11,212 nucleotides of DNA from JAUXFS01 sp050329575 (GTDB taxonomy: Bacteria; Pseudomonadota; Alphaproteobacteria; Rhodospirillales; Defluviicoccaceae): positions 1-11,212 of the forward strand of contig JBHJOP010000048.1 of the NCBI GenBank assembly GCA_050329575.1, read 5' to 3'. Below, one piece after another: positions 1-7,295 of this stretch. Numbering within the stretch: position 1 is the stretch's first letter; each line of letters begins with the position of its first letter. The position numbers and the translations under genes are program-made. The notes beneath the pieces are model-generated. The model saw only the letters and a program-made list of their open reading frames with translations, was not told the DNA's origin and made no database searches.

Positions 1-926
1 GCGGGCGCGGCGGCGGGCGGATCTTCGCGAGCCCGCTGGCGAAGCGGATGGCGGCGAAGGCGGGGCTCGACCTCGCACGCATCACCGGCAGCGGACCGCA
101 CGGGCGCATCGTCAAGGCCGACATCGAGGCGGCGCTGGCCGCCGGTGTCGGCAAGGAGGCGGCGCCGAAGCCCGCCGCACCGGCCGCGAAACCCGCCGCC
201 GCGCCGGCCGCGGCCGTCCCGCAACCGGCCGCCGCCTTCGTCGAGGTGCCGAACAGCACCATGCGCAAGGTCATCGCCCAGCGGTTGAGCGCATCGAAGC
301 GCGACATCCCCCACTACTACCTGACCATCGACTGCAATCTCGATGCGCTCGAGGAATTGCGCCAGACGCTGAATGCGCGGGCACCGGACGGCGACCGCGG
401 CTACAAGCTCTCGGTCAACGACTTCATCGTGCGGGCGGTGGCGCTGGCGCTGCGCGCCTGTCCCGAGGCCAACGCCTCGTGGACCGACGATGCGATCCGC
501 CTCTATCGGACCGTCGACGTCTGTGTCGCCGTCGCCACGCCCAACGGACTGATCACGCCGGTCGTCCGCAACGCCGACCACAAGGGCCTGGCGGCGATCT
601 CCAACGAGGTGCGCGCCCTCGCCCGCAAGGCCCGCGACGGCAAGCTGACGCCCGAGGACTATCAGGGCGGCGGCTTCACCATCTCCAACCTCGGCATGTT
701 CGGGATCAGGGAGTTCGCCGCCATCATCAATCCGCCGCAGTCGTGCCTGCTGTCGGTCGGCGCGGCCGAGAAGCGGCCGGTGGTGATCGAAGGCGCGTTG
801 GCGGTGGCGACGATGATGACCTGCACGCTCTCGGCCGACCACCGCTCGATCGACGGCGCCAAGGGCGCCGAGTTCCTCGATGTCTTCAGGAAGCTCGTCG
901 AGGATCCGTTGACCATGTTGCTGTGA
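1..926 (+). CDS. pdhC: Dihydrolipoamide acetyltransferase, E2 of pyruvate dehydrogenase (5' truncated)
   Basis: E2 core of the pyruvate dehydrogenase complex in the cytoplasm; it moves the acetyl group from lipoyl-lysine to CoA. The reading frame is open to the window edge (first full codon at base 3), so the ATG at 48 is internal and the lipoyl domain(s) lie upstream. The visible part begins GRGGGRIFASPLAKRMA, the start of the peripheral subunit-binding domain, which ends in GSGPHGRIVKADIE. An Ala/Pro-rich flexible linker follows (about 130-240), then the catalytic domain from VPNSTMRKVIAQRLS to the end. The active-site signature is DHRSIDG, with its His codon at 840-842; many relatives have DHRVVDG, so two middle residues differ but His, Asp and Gly are kept. 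The lpdA start codon lies 11 bases after the stop, which fits an E2-E3 operon. A branched-chain or 2-oxoglutarate E2 is less likely given the neighbours and the NPPQSCLLSVGA stretch. Confidence 0.95.
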   Translation, partial: GRGGGRIFASPLAKRMAAKAGLDLARITGSGPHGRIVKADIEAALAAGVGKEAAPKPAAPAAKPAAAPAAAVPQPAAAFVEVPNSTMRKVIAQRLSASKRDIPHYYLTIDCNLDALEELRQTLNARAPDGDRGYKLSVNDFIVRAVALALRACPEANASWTDDAIRLYRTVDVCVAVATPNGLITPVVRNADHKGLAAISNEVRALARKARDGKLTPEDYQGGGFTISNLGMFGIREFAAIINPPQSCLLSVGAAEKRPVVIEGALAVATMMTCTLSADHRSIDGAKGAEFLDVFRKLVEDPLTMLL

Positions 927-937
927 GGCGTACCGCG

Positions 938-2338
938 ATGGCAGATACCTCTTTCGATCTCGTCGTGATCGGGGCCGGCCCCGGCGGCTACGTGGCGGCG
1001 ATCCGGGCCGCCCAGCTCGGGTTGAAGGCGGCGGTGGTGGAGCGCAAGCATCTCGGCGGCATCTGCCTCAACTGGGGCTGCATCCCGACGAAGGCCCTCC
1101 TCCGGACCGCCGAGATCTACGAGACGATCAAGCACGCGGCGGAGTTCGGCATTTCCGTCAAGGGAATGGAGTTCGACATCCGGAAGGTGATCGAGCGGTC
1201 GCGGAAGGTCGCGGCGCAGCTCAACGGCGGTGTCGCGCACCTCCTGCGCAAGAACAAGGTGCAGGTGTTCGACGGCAGCGGCCGGCTCGCCGGTGCCGGC
1301 AGGGTCATGGTGGAGAAGGACGGCAAGCCGGTCGCCGAACTGGCTGCGAAGCACATCGTCCTCGCCACGGGCGCGCGGGCGCGATCGCTTCCCGGCCTGG
1401 AGCCGGACGGCAAACGGGTGTGGACCTACATGGAGGCGATGGTCCCGGAGGTGATGCCGAGGTCGTTGCTGGTCGTCGGCTCGGGCGCTATCGGCATCGA
1501 GTTCGCGAGCTTCTACCGCTCGCTGGGGGCCGAGGTGACGGTCGTCGAGATCCTCGACCGCATCCTTCCGGTCGAGGACGAGGAGATCTCGGGCTTCGCG
1601 CGCAAGGCGTTCGAGAAGCGGGGGATGGCGATCCACACGGCGACCACCGTCAAGGCGCTCGACAAATCGGCGGACAGCGTCACCGCCACCCTGGAGGGGG
1701 ACGGCAAGACCCGGCAGATCACCGTCGACAGGGTGATCCTCGCCGTCGGCATCGTCGGCAACGTCGAGGGCTGCGGCCTCGAAGGCACCAAGGTCAAGGT
1801 CGAGAAGTCCCACATCGTGGTCGACGAATGGTGCCGGACCGGCGAGGCGGGAGTCTATGCCATCGGCGACGTCGTCGGACCGCCGTGGCTCGCCCACAAG
1901 GCCAGCCACGAGGGCGTCGTCTGTGTCGAGAAGATCGCCGGCGTCCCCGGGGTTCATCCGCTGGACGTCACCCGCATTCCGGGCTGCACCTACAGCCGGC
2001 CGCAGATCGCCAGCGTCGGGCTGACCGAGAAGGTGGCCCGCGAGCACGGCCGCAAGGTCAAGATCGGCCGCTTTCCGTTCATCGGCAACGGCAAGGCGAT
2101 CGCCCTCGGCGAACCCGAGGGGATGGTCAAGACGATCTTCGATGCCGACACCGGCGAGCTGCTGGGCGCCCACATGGTGGGGGCGGAAGTCACCGAACTG
2201 ATCCAGGGCTACGGCATCGCCAGGACCCTGGAGACCACCGAAGCCGACCTGATGCACACGGTCTTTCCCCACCCGACGCTGTCCGAGATGATGCACGAGG
2301 CGGTTCTCGACGCCTACGGGCGCGCGGTGCACTTCTGA
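938..2338 (+). CDS. lpdA: Dihydrolipoyl dehydrogenase (E3)
   Basis: FAD flavoprotein that reoxidises dihydrolipoyl groups on E2 with NAD+, serving pyruvate dehydrogenase and possibly other lipoyl complexes. The 466-residue length is normal for the family. Visible motifs are the N-terminal FAD fold VVIGAGPGGYVAAIRAAQLG (residues 9-28), the redox disulfide GGICLNWGCIPTK with Cys43 and Cys48, the NAD fold LLVVGSGAIGIEFASFY, the second FAD contact GVYAIGDVVG, and the C-terminal dimer-interface dyad HPTLSE with His445 and Glu450. All catalytic residues are present. The ATG at 938 is chosen because it immediately precedes the FAD fold and follows the E2 stop by 11 bases. The same frame stays open further upstream inside the E2 gene, but that part reads as an out-of-frame shadow. 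The ribosome site is weak (GAGGCG at 925-930), which suggests coupling to E2 translation. Confidence 0.97.
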   Translation: MADTSFDLVVIGAGPGGYVAAIRAAQLGLKAAVVERKHLGGICLNWGCIPTKALLRTAEIYETIKHAAEFGISVKGMEFDIRKVIERSRKVAAQLNGGVAHLLRKNKVQVFDGSGRLAGAGRVMVEKDGKPVAELAAKHIVLATGARARSLPGLEPDGKRVWTYMEAMVPEVMPRSLLVVGSGAIGIEFASFYRSLGAEVTVVEILDRILPVEDEEISGFARKAFEKRGMAIHTATTVKALDKSADSVTATLEGDGKTRQITVDRVILAVGIVGNVEGCGLEGTKVKVEKSHIVVDEWCRTGEAGVYAIGDVVGPPWLAHKASHEGVVCVEKIAGVPGVHPLDVTRIPGCTYSRPQIASVGLTEKVAREHGRKVKIGRFPFIGNGKAIALGEPEGMVKTIFDADTGELLGAHMVGAEVTELIQGYGIARTLETTEADLMHTVFPHPTLSEMMHEAVLDAYGRAVHF

Positions 2339-2359
2339 GGCCGGCCAACTCCGGAAGGG

Positions 2360-2398
2360 GGCGGCGCGGCTCGGTTGAAGACCCGGGCCGGCGCCGCC
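2360..2398 (+). other. GC-rich inverted repeat between lpdA and lipA
   Basis: GGCGGCGC at 2360-2367 and its exact reverse complement GCGCCGCC at 2391-2398 enclose a 23-base loop, ending 11 bases before the lipA start. No T-run follows, so it does not look like a standard intrinsic terminator. It could attenuate or delimit the transcript between lpdA and lipA, or it could be a chance product of very high GC content. Confidence 0.3.
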
Positions 2399-2409
2399 AT
2401 ATCGAAGCC

Positions 2410-3351
2410 ATGGGAGACAGCAGCGTCATCCGCCATCCCGAGAAGGCGCACCGGCCGATCAATCCGTCGCCGCGCAAGCCGGACTGGATCCGCGTCAAGG
2501 CGCCGACCTCGCGCGGGTATGCGGAAACCCGCGCGCTGATGCGCGAACGCAACCTGCACACGGTGTGCGAGGAGGCGGCGTGTCCGAACATCGGCGAGTG
2601 CTGGTCGCGCAAGCACGCGACGGTGATGATCCTCGGCGACATCTGCACCCGCGCCTGCGCCTTCTGCAACGTGGCGACGGGGAAACCGCGACCGGTCGAT
2701 CCGTTCGAGCCCGAGAACCTGGCGACGACGGTCGCGACGATGGGGTTGCGGCACGTGGTGATCACCTCGGTCGACCGCGACGACCTCGACGACGGCGGCG
2801 CCGCGCAGTTCGTCCTCTGCATCGAACGCATCCGCGCCACGTCGCCCGCGACGACGATCGAGGTGCTGACCCCCGACTTCCGCCACAAGAGCGGCGCCCT
2901 CGATCGGGTCGTGGCCGCGGCGCCGGACGTGTTCAACCACAATCTGGAGACGGTCCCGCGGCTCTACCCGACCATCCGTCCGGGAGCACGCTACTACCAC
3001 TCCCTGCGGCTTCTCGACCGTGCCAAGGATCTGGGGCCGGGCCTGTTCACCAAGTCGGGGATCATGGTCGGGTTGGGGGAGGAGCGCGGAGAGGTGCTGC
3101 AGGTCATGGACGATCTGCGCTCCGCCCGGGTCGATTTCCTGACCATCGGGCAATACCTGCAGCCGACGCTCCGCCACGCCGCCGTGGATCGCTTCGTGAC
3201 CCCCGGCGAATTCGAGGAGTACCGGGCGATCGGCGAGGCGAAGGGGTTCTCGATGGTGGCGGCATCGCCGCTGACCCGCTCGTCCTACCACGCCGACCGG
3301 GATTTCGAACGCCTGCGCGCGACCCGTCGGGCGGTCCCGGCACCGGTCTGA
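2410..3351 (+). CDS. lipA: Lipoyl synthase (radical SAM)
   Basis: Inserts two sulfurs into octanoyl groups on lipoyl domains, making the cofactor used by the E2 encoded upstream; cytoplasmic, with two [4Fe-4S] clusters. The protein is 313 residues, standard for bacterial LipA. The auxiliary-cluster cysteines are Cys53, Cys58 and Cys64 in CEEAACPNIGEC. The radical-SAM cysteines are Cys79, Cys83 and Cys86 in CTRACAFC. The C-terminal RSSYHAD motif (290-296) supplies the serine that ligates the auxiliary cluster in this family. The DIC, TSVDRDDLDDGG and FNHNLETV blocks are also typical. The ATG at 2410 gives the usual-length N-terminus starting about 25 residues before DWIRVKAP; the upstream open frame is antisense-like shadow of lpdA. 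The 71-base gap from lpdA contains a GC-rich inverted repeat, so lipA may not depend wholly on the lpdA transcript. Confidence 0.97.
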   Translation: MGDSSVIRHPEKAHRPINPSPRKPDWIRVKAPTSRGYAETRALMRERNLHTVCEEAACPNIGECWSRKHATVMILGDICTRACAFCNVATGKPRPVDPFEPENLATTVATMGLRHVVITSVDRDDLDDGGAAQFVLCIERIRATSPATTIEVLTPDFRHKSGALDRVVAAAPDVFNHNLETVPRLYPTIRPGARYYHSLRLLDRAKDLGPGLFTKSGIMVGLGEERGEVLQVMDDLRSARVDFLTIGQYLQPTLRHAAVDRFVTPGEFEEYRAIGEAKGFSMVAASPLTRSSYHADRDFERLRATRRAVPAPV

Positions 3352-3372
3352 CGGCGGGACGGCGTCCGCGCC

Positions 3373-3882
3373 ATGCCCACCCACGCGGAAAAGCGCACCG
3401 TTCCCTACACCCCCGAGCAGATGTTCGACCTCGTCGCCGACGTCGAGCAGTATCCCAGCTTTCTTCCCTGGTGCGTCGCGTGCCGGATCCGTCGGCGGGA
3501 GGGTCCCGACTCGTTCATCGCCGATCTGGTGATCGGGTTCAAGGTGTTCCGCGAACGGTTCACTTCGCGCGTCGGGCTCGATCGGCCGCGGCGCGTCGAC
3601 GTCATCTATCACGAGGGGCCGTTCCGCCATCTGACCAACCACTGGACGTTCACGGCGGACGAGCGCGGCCACTGCGTCATCGACTTCTACATCGACTTCG
3701 AGTTCCGCTCGCGAACCCTGCAGAAGCTGATCGGAAAGCTGTTCAACGAGGCGGTCCAGCGGATGGTGAACGCGTTCGAGCGCCGCGCGCGCGCCCTCTA
3801 CGGTGCGCCGAGGCTCGACCCCCGGCGGAGCGCGCCGCTTTCTGCCGTCGACGTCGTCTCAGGCAAGCCGCTTGATCAGTAG
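3373..3882 (+). CDS. COQ10/RatA-family START-like domain protein
   Basis: A 169-residue protein of the polyketide cyclase/START (SRPBCC) fold. Bacterial members are annotated either as COQ10-like ubiquinone-binding proteins or as RatA, which in E. coli was reported to block 70S ribosome assembly. Family features are the opening YTPEQMFDLVADVEQYPSFL, the PWCVACRI segment (residues 33-40), the FRERFTSRV strand, GPFRHLTNHWTF, and a long C-terminal helix with LIGKLFNEAVQRMVNAFERR. There is no signal peptide. It starts 21 bases after lipA on the same strand, so co-transcription is likely; the lipA-coq10 pairing is one I recall from other Alphaproteobacteria. Sequence alone does not choose between quinone chaperone and ribosome factor; I lean to COQ10-like. 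The last 20 or so residues look like a non-conserved tail, and its final codons overlap the convergent pncC gene by 24 bases. Confidence 0.9.
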   Translation: MPTHAEKRTVPYTPEQMFDLVADVEQYPSFLPWCVACRIRRREGPDSFIADLVIGFKVFRERFTSRVGLDRPRRVDVIYHEGPFRHLTNHWTFTADERGHCVIDFYIDFEFRSRTLQKLIGKLFNEAVQRMVNAFERRARALYGAPRLDPRRSAPLSAVDVVSGKPLDQ

Positions 3883-4347
3883 CGCCAGCGCCGCCTCGAC
3901 GGTGGCCGCCCGGACCGTCTCGCGGTCACCCTGAAAAACGTGGCGTTCATGCAAGGTGGGGTGGCCCGCCCGCGCCGCCGCGACGTGGACGAGGCCGACC
4001 GGTTTGCGGTCGCTCCCGCCCTCCGGCCCGGCGATGCCCGTCACCGCGATGCTGATCTCCACCGGCGCCCGCGCGAGGGCGCCCTCCGCCATGGCGCGGA
4101 CGACCCCTTCGCTGACCGCGCCCTCGCCGGCGAGCAGGTCGTCCGGCACGCCCAGCATGTCGATCTTGGCGCCGTTGTCGTAGGTGACGAAACCGCGATC
4201 GAGGACGGCGGAGGACCCGGCAACCGATGTGAGGCAGCCGGCGATCAGGCCGCCGGTACAGGACTCGGCCGTTGCCAGCCGGAGGCCGGCGGTCCGGCAG
4301 CGTTCGATCACTTCTGCGGCAAGCCGCCGCTGCGCGGGTGCGAACAT
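3859..4347 (-). CDS. pncC: CinA C-terminal domain protein, nicotinamide-nucleotide amidohydrolase
   Basis: A stand-alone CinA C-terminal domain of 162 residues. Characterised members (PncC) deamidate NMN to nicotinate mononucleotide in NAD recycling. Visible family motifs are LATAESCTGGLIAG with the presumed catalytic Ser29, FVTYDNGAKIDMLGV, and AVTGIAGPEGG followed by KPVGLVHVA. The N-terminal molybdopterin-like domain of full CinA is absent, as in E. coli PncC. The start is the ATG at 4345-4347, which places the AESCTGG motif at its usual distance; the frame continues open far upstream but that segment is a shadow of the haloacid dehalogenase gene. It lies 23 bases after that gene on the same strand, so it is probably the last gene of the slt-HAD-pncC transcript. 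Its 3' end overlaps the COQ10-family gene by 24 bases on the opposite strand. Confidence 0.93.
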   Translation of the reverse strand: MFAPAQRRLAAEVIERCRTAGLRLATAESCTGGLIAGCLTSVAGSSAVLDRGFVTYDNGAKIDMLGVPDDLLAGEGAVSEGVVRAMAEGALARAPVEISIAVTGIAGPEGGSDRKPVGLVHVAAARAGHPTLHERHVFQGDRETVRAATVEAALALLIKRLA

Positions 4348-4370
4348 GGCGGCGCCGGTCCCGGAGAGGC

Positions 4371-5060
4371 TCACGGCGCGAGCAGGTCGGGCAGCTCCAA
4401 GAGACTGGAAATCTCCCTCTCCGGCGTCCCGGGGAGCTGGTCCGGCCGTGCACGAAAGCGGTTGATCCACACCACCCGGAACCCGAAATGGGCGGCGCCG
4501 GAGGCGTCCCAGGCGTTCGCCGACAGGAAGCAGATCCGCTCCGGGGGCAGGCGCAAGCGGTCGACCGCGAGCTGATAGACGCTGGGATGGGGCTTGTAGA
4601 TGCGCACCGCATCGACGGAGATCACCTCGTCGAACAGGGCCTGCAACTGGGCCCGCCGCACCGCGGCGACCAGCATCGAGGGCGAGCCGTTGGAGAGGAT
4701 GGCCGTCTTCAGACCGGCCTCCCTCAACTTGCCCAACACCGCTCCGACCTCCGGATAGGCGTCGAGCACCAGGTAGAGCTCCATCAGTCGGGCACGCAGC
4801 GTGTTGTCCTCGAGGCCCAGTGCGTCGAGGGCGTAATCGAGGCTCTGGCCGGTCACGTGCCAGAAATCGACGTAGTCGCCGCGCAGGCTGCGAAGCCACG
4901 TGTACTCGAGCTGCTTGCCGCGCCACAGCGATGCCAGCGCATCCGCCTTGTCACCGAGTGCATCGCGGCACCGCTCCGCGGCGGCGTTGACGTCGAACAG
5001 CGTGCCATAGGCGTCGAACACGCAGGCACCGACGTCTCGAAGTCTCGCGTCCTCGGTCAC
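4371..5060 (-). CDS. (S)-2-haloacid dehalogenase, type II (HAD superfamily)
   Basis: A 229-residue haloacid dehalogenase. This family hydrolyses L-2-haloacids to D-2-hydroxy acids through an aspartyl ester. Every catalytic position I know from the Pseudomonas YL enzyme has a counterpart at a constant offset: Asp16 and Thr20 in FDAYGTLFD, Arg47 in WRGKQLEYTW, Ser123 in SNGSP, Lys156 and Tyr162 in YKPHPSVY, and Ser180, Asn182, Asp185 in SANAWDASGA. This favours a true dehalogenase-type active site over a generic HAD phosphatase, though the physiological substrate is unknown. The start is GTG at 5058-5060, with GGGGAG 7 bases upstream. There is no signal peptide. The gene lies 45 bases after slt and 23 bases before pncC on the same strand, so co-transcription is likely even though no functional link to cell wall turnover or NAD salvage is obvious. 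Confidence 0.9.
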   Translation of the reverse strand: MTEDARLRDVGACVFDAYGTLFDVNAAAERCRDALGDKADALASLWRGKQLEYTWLRSLRGDYVDFWHVTGQSLDYALDALGLEDNTLRARLMELYLVLDAYPEVGAVLGKLREAGLKTAILSNGSPSMLVAAVRRAQLQALFDEVISVDAVRIYKPHPSVYQLAVDRLRLPPERICFLSANAWDASGAAHFGFRVVWINRFRARPDQLPGTPEREISSLLELPDLLAP

Positions 5061-5105
5061 GTTCCGTCTCCCCGACCGCTCCTCGCCCCTCGTCCCCGGC
5101 GAAGT

Positions 5106-7085
5106 CTAGCGTTTGAGATCGCGGTCCAGCGTCCAGGCGACCTCGGTGCCGTCGAGCATCGTGCGATAGACCTGCAGGTTCTCGAGCGTCCGCTGGACGT
5201 AGTTGCGCGTCTCGGCGAAGGGAATCGCCTCGATCCAGTCGACGGCGTCGATGACGTCGCCGCCGGGGTCGCCGTTGGCGAGCCGCCATTGCCGCACCCG
5301 TCCCGGACCGGCGTTGTAGGCCGCGAGCGCCAGCACGTAGGACCCGTTGAAGGAGTCCAGGAGCTCGGTCATGTAGGCGCGGCCGATCTTGAGGTTGTAG
5401 TCCGGGTCGCCGGTCAGCCGGGTCTTGGAGTAGGGGATGTTCAACTTGCTCGCGACGCCGCGCGCGGTGTCGGGCATCACCTGAAGCAGGCCGCGGGCGC
5501 CGGCGCGGCTGACCGCTTGCGGATCGAACGCGCTCTCCTGGCGCACCATCGCCAGGATCAGCGGGATCTCGGCGGCACGCGGCCGGAGGGCCTCGACCTC
5601 GGGGACGCGAACGGCCGGGTAGCCTCTTCCGATCAGCGGGTGCCCCTGGCGCAGAGCCTCCTTGGCGATCGCGATCGCCGTATCGGCCCGGCCAAGCTCG
5701 CCGGCGAGCTCGGCCGCCAGCGCCTTCCAGCCGGCCGACTCCTCGATCTCGGCCAGGGCGAGGAGGAACGGCGGCAGAAGGTCCGGCCGATCGAAGGCGG
5801 CGAGCAGGCGCACCGCGCGCACCAGGTCGTGGCCGTTGAAGCGGGCGATCTCGTCGGCGCGGGGGTGCGGGTCGGGCGGCAGCGACAGCCTGGAGCCGGA
5901 CCCCAGACGGATCGCCGCCAGCTGTCCATAGTAGGTCGTCGGATATTCTGCCGCCGTCCGGTACCACATCTCCGCCATGTCCGCGCGAAGATCCGCCTCC
6001 GCGGCGCGGGCCGCCCAGTAGGCGCCACGCGATCGGCTGACCGGGAACCTGACGCCCTTGAACAGGGCCACGAAATGGTCGAACGCCGGTTTGGCATCAT
6101 CGAGGAACCGCAATGCGATCCAGCCGGCCAGCCATTCGGCGTCGGCGAAGCTGGCCCCCTCGCTCAGCGCGTGGTCCTTGGCGGTGCGGTAGGCCTCGGA
6201 CACGTGCCCCTCGGCGAGGGCCCGGCGCGCGAGGACGGCCCGTTCGGTCCACCACAGCTCTGGATTGGCATGGTCGAGCGGATGGGCCCTGAGCAGCTCG
6301 CGGGCCGCCGAATCCTGGCCCTTCTGCCGGCGCCATCGCACCCGTTCGTAGATCAGGCCGGGATCGTTCCTCGACGCTGCCGGGACCCTGGCGAGCGCGC
6401 CGTCGACGCCGGGGGCCGCCGCCCGCAGCCGAATCCGCGCCTCCGCCAGCGCCCTCGTCCCCGCATCGACCCTGCCGAGCATGCGCTGCGCTTCGGTGTG
6501 GCGGCCCTGCCACAGCAACCGGTCGAGGCGCCGGCGGTGATCGTCGCCGGTCAGGCGGGCGCCGTGCGTCGCGAGAAACGCCCGTTCGGCGTCGTTCTGG
6601 AAGGTGCCGCGAATCCAGGCATCGCGGATCGTCGCCCGTCCCGCCTCGGACCGGCCGGTGGCGAGCTGTGCTTCTCCCAGACGGACGCGCCCCTCGGTGG
6701 TGATCGGGTGACGATCCTGGAACCACGCCAGGATCTCCGTCGGCGGCAGGGCGCCGTTGATCGCTTCCTCGGCGCGACGCCGGAGCACCGCCTGGTTCGG
6801 CCAGCCGGGATTCTCGGCGATGAAGCGCGTGATCTCGGCGAAGGACGCTCGGCCGCCGAGGCGGGTGACGTCGCTCCAGAACACCAGCTTCGCGGCGACC
6901 GGATCGGCGACCCCGGCGGCGGATCGCCGCGCGGTGTCCCATTCTCCTTTGGCGGCGGCCGCGAACGCCGCTCGACCGGCGTGAAGGTCGCTCGCCGACA
7001 GGGAGGGGGATGCCGTGGCCTGCGCGGTGGCCAGCAGCACACAGGCGCCGGCAACGAACCAAACCGTGGTCAGCCGTGTCAACAC
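5106..7085 (-). CDS. slt: Soluble lytic murein transglycosylase (Slt70-like)
   Basis: Periplasmic enzyme that cleaves the MurNAc-GlcNAc bond of peptidoglycan with formation of 1,6-anhydro-MurNAc. At 659 residues it is close to the Slt70 length. The N-terminus is a Sec signal: Arg4, a hydrophobic core (residues 8-21), and a likely cut after AxA at Ala23-Thr24-Ala25. Residues from about 30 to 470 form the alpha-helical superhelical part, rich in Ala/Arg helices. The C-terminal catalytic lysozyme-like domain has ILAMVRQESAFDPQAVS with catalytic Glu517, then GARGLLQVMPDTA, LNIPYSK, AYNAGPGRVRQW and ETRNYVQRTLENLQVYR. The start is GTG at 7083-7085, preceded by an AAGGGAG ribosome site (7094-7100). 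It is divergent from dapA, with a candidate promoter at 7161-7189, and appears to lead an operon with the HAD and pncC genes. Confidence 0.95.
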   Translation of the reverse strand: MLTRLTTVWFVAGACVLLATAQATASPSLSASDLHAGRAAFAAAAKGEWDTARRSAAGVADPVAAKLVFWSDVTRLGGRASFAEITRFIAENPGWPNQAVLRRRAEEAINGALPPTEILAWFQDRHPITTEGRVRLGEAQLATGRSEAGRATIRDAWIRGTFQNDAERAFLATHGARLTGDDHRRRLDRLLWQGRHTEAQRMLGRVDAGTRALAEARIRLRAAAPGVDGALARVPAASRNDPGLIYERVRWRRQKGQDSAARELLRAHPLDHANPELWWTERAVLARRALAEGHVSEAYRTAKDHALSEGASFADAEWLAGWIALRFLDDAKPAFDHFVALFKGVRFPVSRSRGAYWAARAAEADLRADMAEMWYRTAAEYPTTYYGQLAAIRLGSGSRLSLPPDPHPRADEIARFNGHDLVRAVRLLAAFDRPDLLPPFLLALAEIEESAGWKALAAELAGELGRADTAIAIAKEALRQGHPLIGRGYPAVRVPEVEALRPRAAEIPLILAMVRQESAFDPQAVSRAGARGLLQVMPDTARGVASKLNIPYSKTRLTGDPDYNLKIGRAYMTELLDSFNGSYVLALAAYNAGPGRVRQWRLANGDPGGDVIDAVDWIEAIPFAETRNYVQRTLENLQVYRTMLDGTEVAWTLDRDLKR

Positions 7086-7160
7086 CGGTCCGTCTCCCTT
7101 GGAACTGCCCTGTTACGCTCGCAACAGTAGTAGTTTTTCGTTAGAATTTCCTCTTTTCGT

Positions 7161-7189
7161 ATTCTACGACATGCGCCCGACTCCGGCAA
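7161..7189 (-). promoter_or_regulatory. Candidate sigma-70 promoter for slt
   Basis: Reading on the - strand, TTGCCG (7189-7184, 4 of 6 to TTGACA) is followed after exactly 17 bases by TAGAAT (7166-7161, 5 of 6 to TATAAT). The -10 lies in an AT-rich patch (7131-7170, about 33% GC by hand count) inside otherwise GC-rich DNA. Predicted initiation near 7155 would give a leader of about 70 bases ending in the AAGGGAG ribosome site of slt. No experimental support is available. Confidence 0.55.
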
Positions 7190-7200
7190 GGGCTGGTTGG

Positions 7201-7217
7201 CGGGCGTGCGGCGCCCG
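7201..7217. repeat. Short inverted repeat between the slt and dapA promoters
   Basis: CGGGCG (7201-7206) and CGCCCG (7212-7217) form a perfect 6-base inverted repeat around a 5-base centre. It lies between the candidate slt promoter and the candidate dapA promoter, so it could be an operator for a regulator acting on both. With this GC content a chance repeat of this size is also quite possible. Confidence 0.25.
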
Positions 7218-7228
7218 GACATACGGCT

Positions 7229-7256
7229 TTGCAAGGTCTGCCCTGCGGAGTATGGT
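7229..7256 (+). promoter_or_regulatory. Candidate promoter for dapA-smpB
   Basis: TTGCAA (7229-7234, 4 of 6) and TATGGT (7251-7256, 4 of 6) are separated by 16 bases. Initiation near 7263 would give a leader of about 33 bases ending in the strong AGGAGGAG ribosome site at 7283-7290. The match is moderate, and this assignment is based on spacing and position. Confidence 0.4.
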
Positions 7257-7295
7257 CCCGGCGACGCGCGAGGTGCGTGCCGAGGAGGAGCGACC

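Noticed and set aside
662..2332. Long - strand open frame (556 codons) opposite pdhC and lpdA
   Set aside because: Shadow of lpdA; composition is His/Asp/Arg-rich and biased in the way expected from complementing GC-rich codons.
7041..7052. Possible lipobox around Cys15 of Slt, suggesting a membrane-bound lipoprotein
   Set aside because: The residue at -3 is Ala instead of Leu/Val/Ile, the hydrophobic core continues past Cys15, and a standard AxA signal peptidase I site follows at 23-25.
4272..7130. Very long + strand open frame (952 codons) across the HAD and slt genes
   Set aside because: It is an antisense shadow. Its translation is low-complexity Arg/Gly/Pro-rich with no family motifs, while the - strand carries clear HAD and Slt motifs over the same bases. 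Long shadow frames are expected at this GC content.
7110..7137. Small hairpin CTGTT/AACAG followed shortly by TAGTTTTT, terminator-like on the + strand
   Set aside because: The stem is only 5 base pairs and no + strand gene ends upstream of it; the preceding gene, slt, is on the other strand and begins here.
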